From Nemopilema nomurai (Eukaryota; Cnidaria; Scyphozoa; Rhizostomeae; Rhizostomatidae), in assembly GCA_003864495.1 (NCBI GenBank), contig ML133493.1, positions 193,820 through 257,819 on the forward strand: a stretch of DNA of 64,000 bases, written 5' to 3'. Positions within the stretch are counted from its first letter, which is position 1; every line of letters begins with the position of its first letter. Below the pieces are notes generated by a model. The model made no database searches and was not told the origin of the DNA. It saw nothing but the letters and a program-made list of their open reading frames with translations. Shown here one piece after another: positions 61,196 through 64,000 of the stretch. A program made the position numbers and the translations under genes.

Positions 61196-61560
61196 TTAGA
61201 TTTTCAAATTAACCCTTTTTATATATTGACTACCAATTCTTGTTTTGATGCTGTCGTTTTTTGCAGCAGGCCAATTCTTAACTTTTTGAAGATTAGTTAA
61301 TCTGTGTGATTCAAGGTAGTTTATATCATCAATAAGGAAATTGGAAGGAAATTTGGAAGTTGAATTGGGAAGATCATTGAGGGAAATAAGGAACAAAAGA
61401 GAGCCAAGGAAAGATTCCTGCGGCTCATCACAAGCAGCATTCGAACAACTGGAATTGCAATCAATGACTGACAAATACTGACTTTTGTCATTAGGATAAG
61501 AGCTATGCCATGCCATGAGAGATATACTGATCTGTAGTTTGAAGCAGTCACGTGAGGCGG
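61196..61560 (-). mobile_element. LINE reverse-transcriptase relic (CR1/L2-like)
   Basis: On the minus strand the frame reads SHSSYPND-type substrate motifs, then [47 protein letters not shown] and LTNLQKV. This parallels the common LINE RT block with GVPQGS.LGPLLFLIYINDL and FADD. The catalytic FADD reads LIDD here, and the conserved GVPQG is changed to DEPQE, so it is a decayed fragment about 120 codons long. Confidence 0.75.
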
Positions 61561-63161
61561 AACGTTCCTGCTTGAATTAGGGGAAGCAAACAGAGCCAAA
61601 TTCAAAATCAGTCAAGTGCACATTTTTTAACTTTCATGGTTCCTTCAATTTCAGATGGCCTCGACCTCCTGGGGGTAGCTTACCTTTCCAGTGCTTGTTC
61701 AACCTTTAGAGACGAAGAATTTTTCACCTTTAGAGTAACTTTGTCAGATAACTTTCACAAATGCATATTTGGCATAGAACTGTATAGTAGCGACCCACGA
61801 TTGAAGTAACAATCAACAAATTGCACAAGTTTTTGAATCCTTCAAAGCTCCCCCTTTAAGAATTAAAAAAATCCTACAATCTAACTGTAATTGTTCTTTT
61901 TGTTGGCCAGGTCCCACCTCTGGAGACCTTGCTGAAATATGCTCTCTAATTCCATAATTTGAGAATCTCAATTTGAGAGCAGGTTGCTAACTTTTGGTAC
62001 TAAAAACATCGTGAGTATGTAGCTAGGCAACTTTAGCACAGTGTGTAAAGAGGATTGATTGATCATATATAAAAATGAACCGTCCATAAAGATATTGTAA
62101 AGTAAATTTTCTTGAAAAGTTTTACAGAAGAAAGTGAAAAGTTTTATTTGCATTAGTTGCCATTAGTTCATAACCAACTATGAATATATGCAATTTTTCT
62201 TATAAATTTGTCCAAGTGATCTTGAAGAATGGGATTTTTGTCCAGAAGCAATACAAGAAAACAAACGTTTCTTTCGGCAATTTTGCCACCTATAGGAAAG
62301 TACAACCTTCGTGTGGATGACATATGAATGCTATACTTTGCTTTACCTGGACTAGAATGAGGTCTATCGAGCAGCAAACAATTTTCCATTTAGTCACATC
62401 CTCTTGCCTAAATTCACACATCTTTTTGCCATATTTGTATACTTTGTAGTTTATTTTATAGTTTATTGCATTCTGTCAAACATTATCAACCAGAAATGTT
62501 ATGCAACGATTTGTAGTGAAAATGGCCAAAAATCTATATCGAGAACAAAAGGTCTTAAGTTTAAGTTCTTGACATAACCTGACAGTGTTTGCATTTGCTC
62601 TTGAAAAAATATTATAGTGTATTTATCATTTACCTACTCAAATACATGATTTCTCTTCTAGCACTCTCTGGACTCCAGATCACATTGAGTAGTATAAGTA
62701 ATTTGAAGCAGATTTCCGGTGAAAGGAGGGAAGGTGTAGTAACATACTTGCATGATTATTTTTTCACCAAAGTTATGATATGACCACGTTTTGGTCAGGT
62801 ATCAGGATAATAACTTCACCTAGTTTTGCTTCAGTTAACAGGATCAAAGACAATGGTAAAATTAAAAAACCAAATAATTTAAAAAAAAATCAAATACTTT
62901 CATGTATCTGATATGTTTCTTTTTATTCTCATCATGTTCTCGTCAGACACGGGAATGTTCCTGATTAAAAGTTGTTCAAAATTAAAGTTTACAAAGAATT
63001 TTGATAGGCTGCTTATTAGACAAATGTTTACTGGACATTATTTTGCTTAATTCTAAAGAAAAATGTAGGCGCAAGGCTTCTGAACACAGTGGCTGTCATT
63101 CTTAACGGCACGATGAGAACAAGCGCAAAGTCCTGTATTTAGTATGAGTCTGACAGAACCT

Positions 63162-63217
63162 GCAGGTCATTCCCCCCAGGTCATTCCCCGCAGGTCATTC
63201 CCCACAGGTCATTCCCC
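63162..63217. repeat. Four tandem 14-bp repeats
   Basis: Four copies of GCAGGTCATTCCCC, differing only in the first base, start at 63162, 63176, 63190 and 63204. It is non-coding, with no known role. Confidence 0.9.
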
Positions 63218-64000
63218 CTTTTCCCAGATACTTTGTTGAATTGCCATGGTAATTTACATAAGGCTTTTTATAGGGCTAATCGTGTATCTATCAAAACTTC
63301 TACCTATTAAAGTATCAAAATATGGGAAGAATAATTCGAAAGAGCGAAGTTAGCCAAGTTCTTGGATTCCTTGCTTGGTGTGCATCTAGAATGGAAATGT
63401 CACCCGAGAAAACTCTCGGAAAAATGTACCAGAACATTTGAAACGTTTTTCAGCATTCAAACTTCACTTTCGCTTTGATGTGTTACCTGCCTCTTTTTTG
63501 TCGTTTTTGAACAAGGATTCATTGCCTGAAGTCAGACATGTGTATAACACATTGATCGAGTTTTCAGATTACAGAGAAAAGCCAATAGAGCTACGTCAAT
63601 TTAGCGTCTCAAGTCGTAGCCCTTTAGCAAGTCATTTCATTATAAAGACATGTTGTTTCGCTGCTTCAAAATGCCCAGTCCAAGTTTTTTCCGGTGTCTA
63701 ATTGCGTCTTTTGCTTTCTTTTTGTAATCCTACGAAAAAGAACCTTACTTTTTAGAGAAACGAGCCTTTTTCCCCAATTTTAGCATGCTGATCTTAATAT
63801 ACTAAAATCATATTTCAGTTTCTCGCAATTGTGAAGTTTTCTACCACTAGACATTTGAAGCCCATTCGTCCTAGAAAAATGAAACCTTACTTCATAGGGG
63901 TAGGAGACCTTACTTCTTAGAAAAGAAAAACTTTTAGAACGCCGGATCATCATAATTTACAAAGCATCAAAATAAGCAACCATTATAAAGCAGCAAGAAA

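Larger units (their letters stand above)
54100..64000. other. Upstream flank of Prickle with repeats and no recognised gene
   Basis: Nearly 10 kb lie upstream of the Prickle start. It contains the second copy of a dispersed repeat, a MITE-like element, an E-box tandem, a LINE relic and a small tandem repeat, each listed separately. Near 54515-54565 there is a GGGGGGAGGGG...CCCCCCC tract ending in GCTCCGCGG that looks repetitive. At 63321-63440 and 63438-63701, plus strand, two open stretches look mildly protein-like (the first has a 40-codon frame ending at 63441) but match nothing I recognise. Confidence 0.5.

Noticed and set aside
1..64000. tRNA or rRNA genes and bacterial-type operons
   Set aside because: No cloverleaf with box A/B spacing or rRNA core sequence was recognised by eye, and the gene structure is clearly eukaryotic; a tRNA scan would be needed to exclude a tRNA gene formally.
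1..64000. A novel defence or biosynthetic gene system
   Set aside because: The recognisable genes are three unrelated conserved animal genes plus transposon relics; nothing in their order suggests a joint function.

Overview
The window is animal nuclear DNA. It is AT-rich and intron-rich, with GT-AG introns, short conserved exons, several transposon families, and no operons or ribosome binding sites. Protein similarity and the transposable elements (a Penelope-like element with a GIY-YIG domain, CR1/RTE-like LINE pieces, MITE-like inverted-repeat elements) fit a non-bilaterian or invertebrate animal. An anthozoan cnidarian (coral or anemone) is my best guess, but the window does not prove the clade.

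Three conserved protein-coding genes were rebuilt exon by exon, with every reading-frame phase closing. (1) Positions 1-10241, plus strand: the 3' part (12 exons, 936 residues) of NNT, the mitochondrial proton-pumping NAD(P) transhydrogenase. Its first ~150 residues lie upstream of the window. (2) Positions 11577-35668, minus strand: a complete JIP3/JIP4 (MAPK8IP3/SPAG9, fly sunday driver, worm UNC-16) scaffold gene with 23 coding exons and 1225 residues. NNT and JIP3/4 converge tail to tail, with 1.3 kb between stop codons. (3) Positions 39476-54099, minus strand: a complete Prickle gene with 7 coding exons and 753 residues. It has an N-terminal cysteine-rich motif, a PET domain, three LIM domains and a C-terminal CVIS prenylation box. 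Its two 5' exons sit 8-11 kb upstream of the PET/LIM exons.

The non-coding part carries most of the unusual structure. There is an inverted-repeat element in an NNT intron. Two minisatellites lie in adjacent JIP3/4 introns: one is an array of 26-bp near-palindromes that present a GGTAAG donor-like hexamer on both strands, the other a G-rich (sense strand) array next to a splice acceptor. A decayed Penelope-like element with a 50-bp inverted pair resembling a hammerhead core sits in another JIP3/4 intron. There is a LINE fragment between JIP3/4 and Prickle, a diverged repeat pair shared by the JIP3/4 first intron and the region upstream of Prickle, and a MITE-like element and a second LINE fragment upstream of Prickle. 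From 54.1 to 64 kb I could not recognise a complete gene.

The three genes do not form one pathway: NNT is a mitochondrial redox enzyme, JIP3/4 a motor and JNK scaffold, and Prickle a planar-polarity protein. I see no novel multi-gene system. The best leads are the repeat structures inside JIP3/4 introns and the 5' architecture of Prickle.
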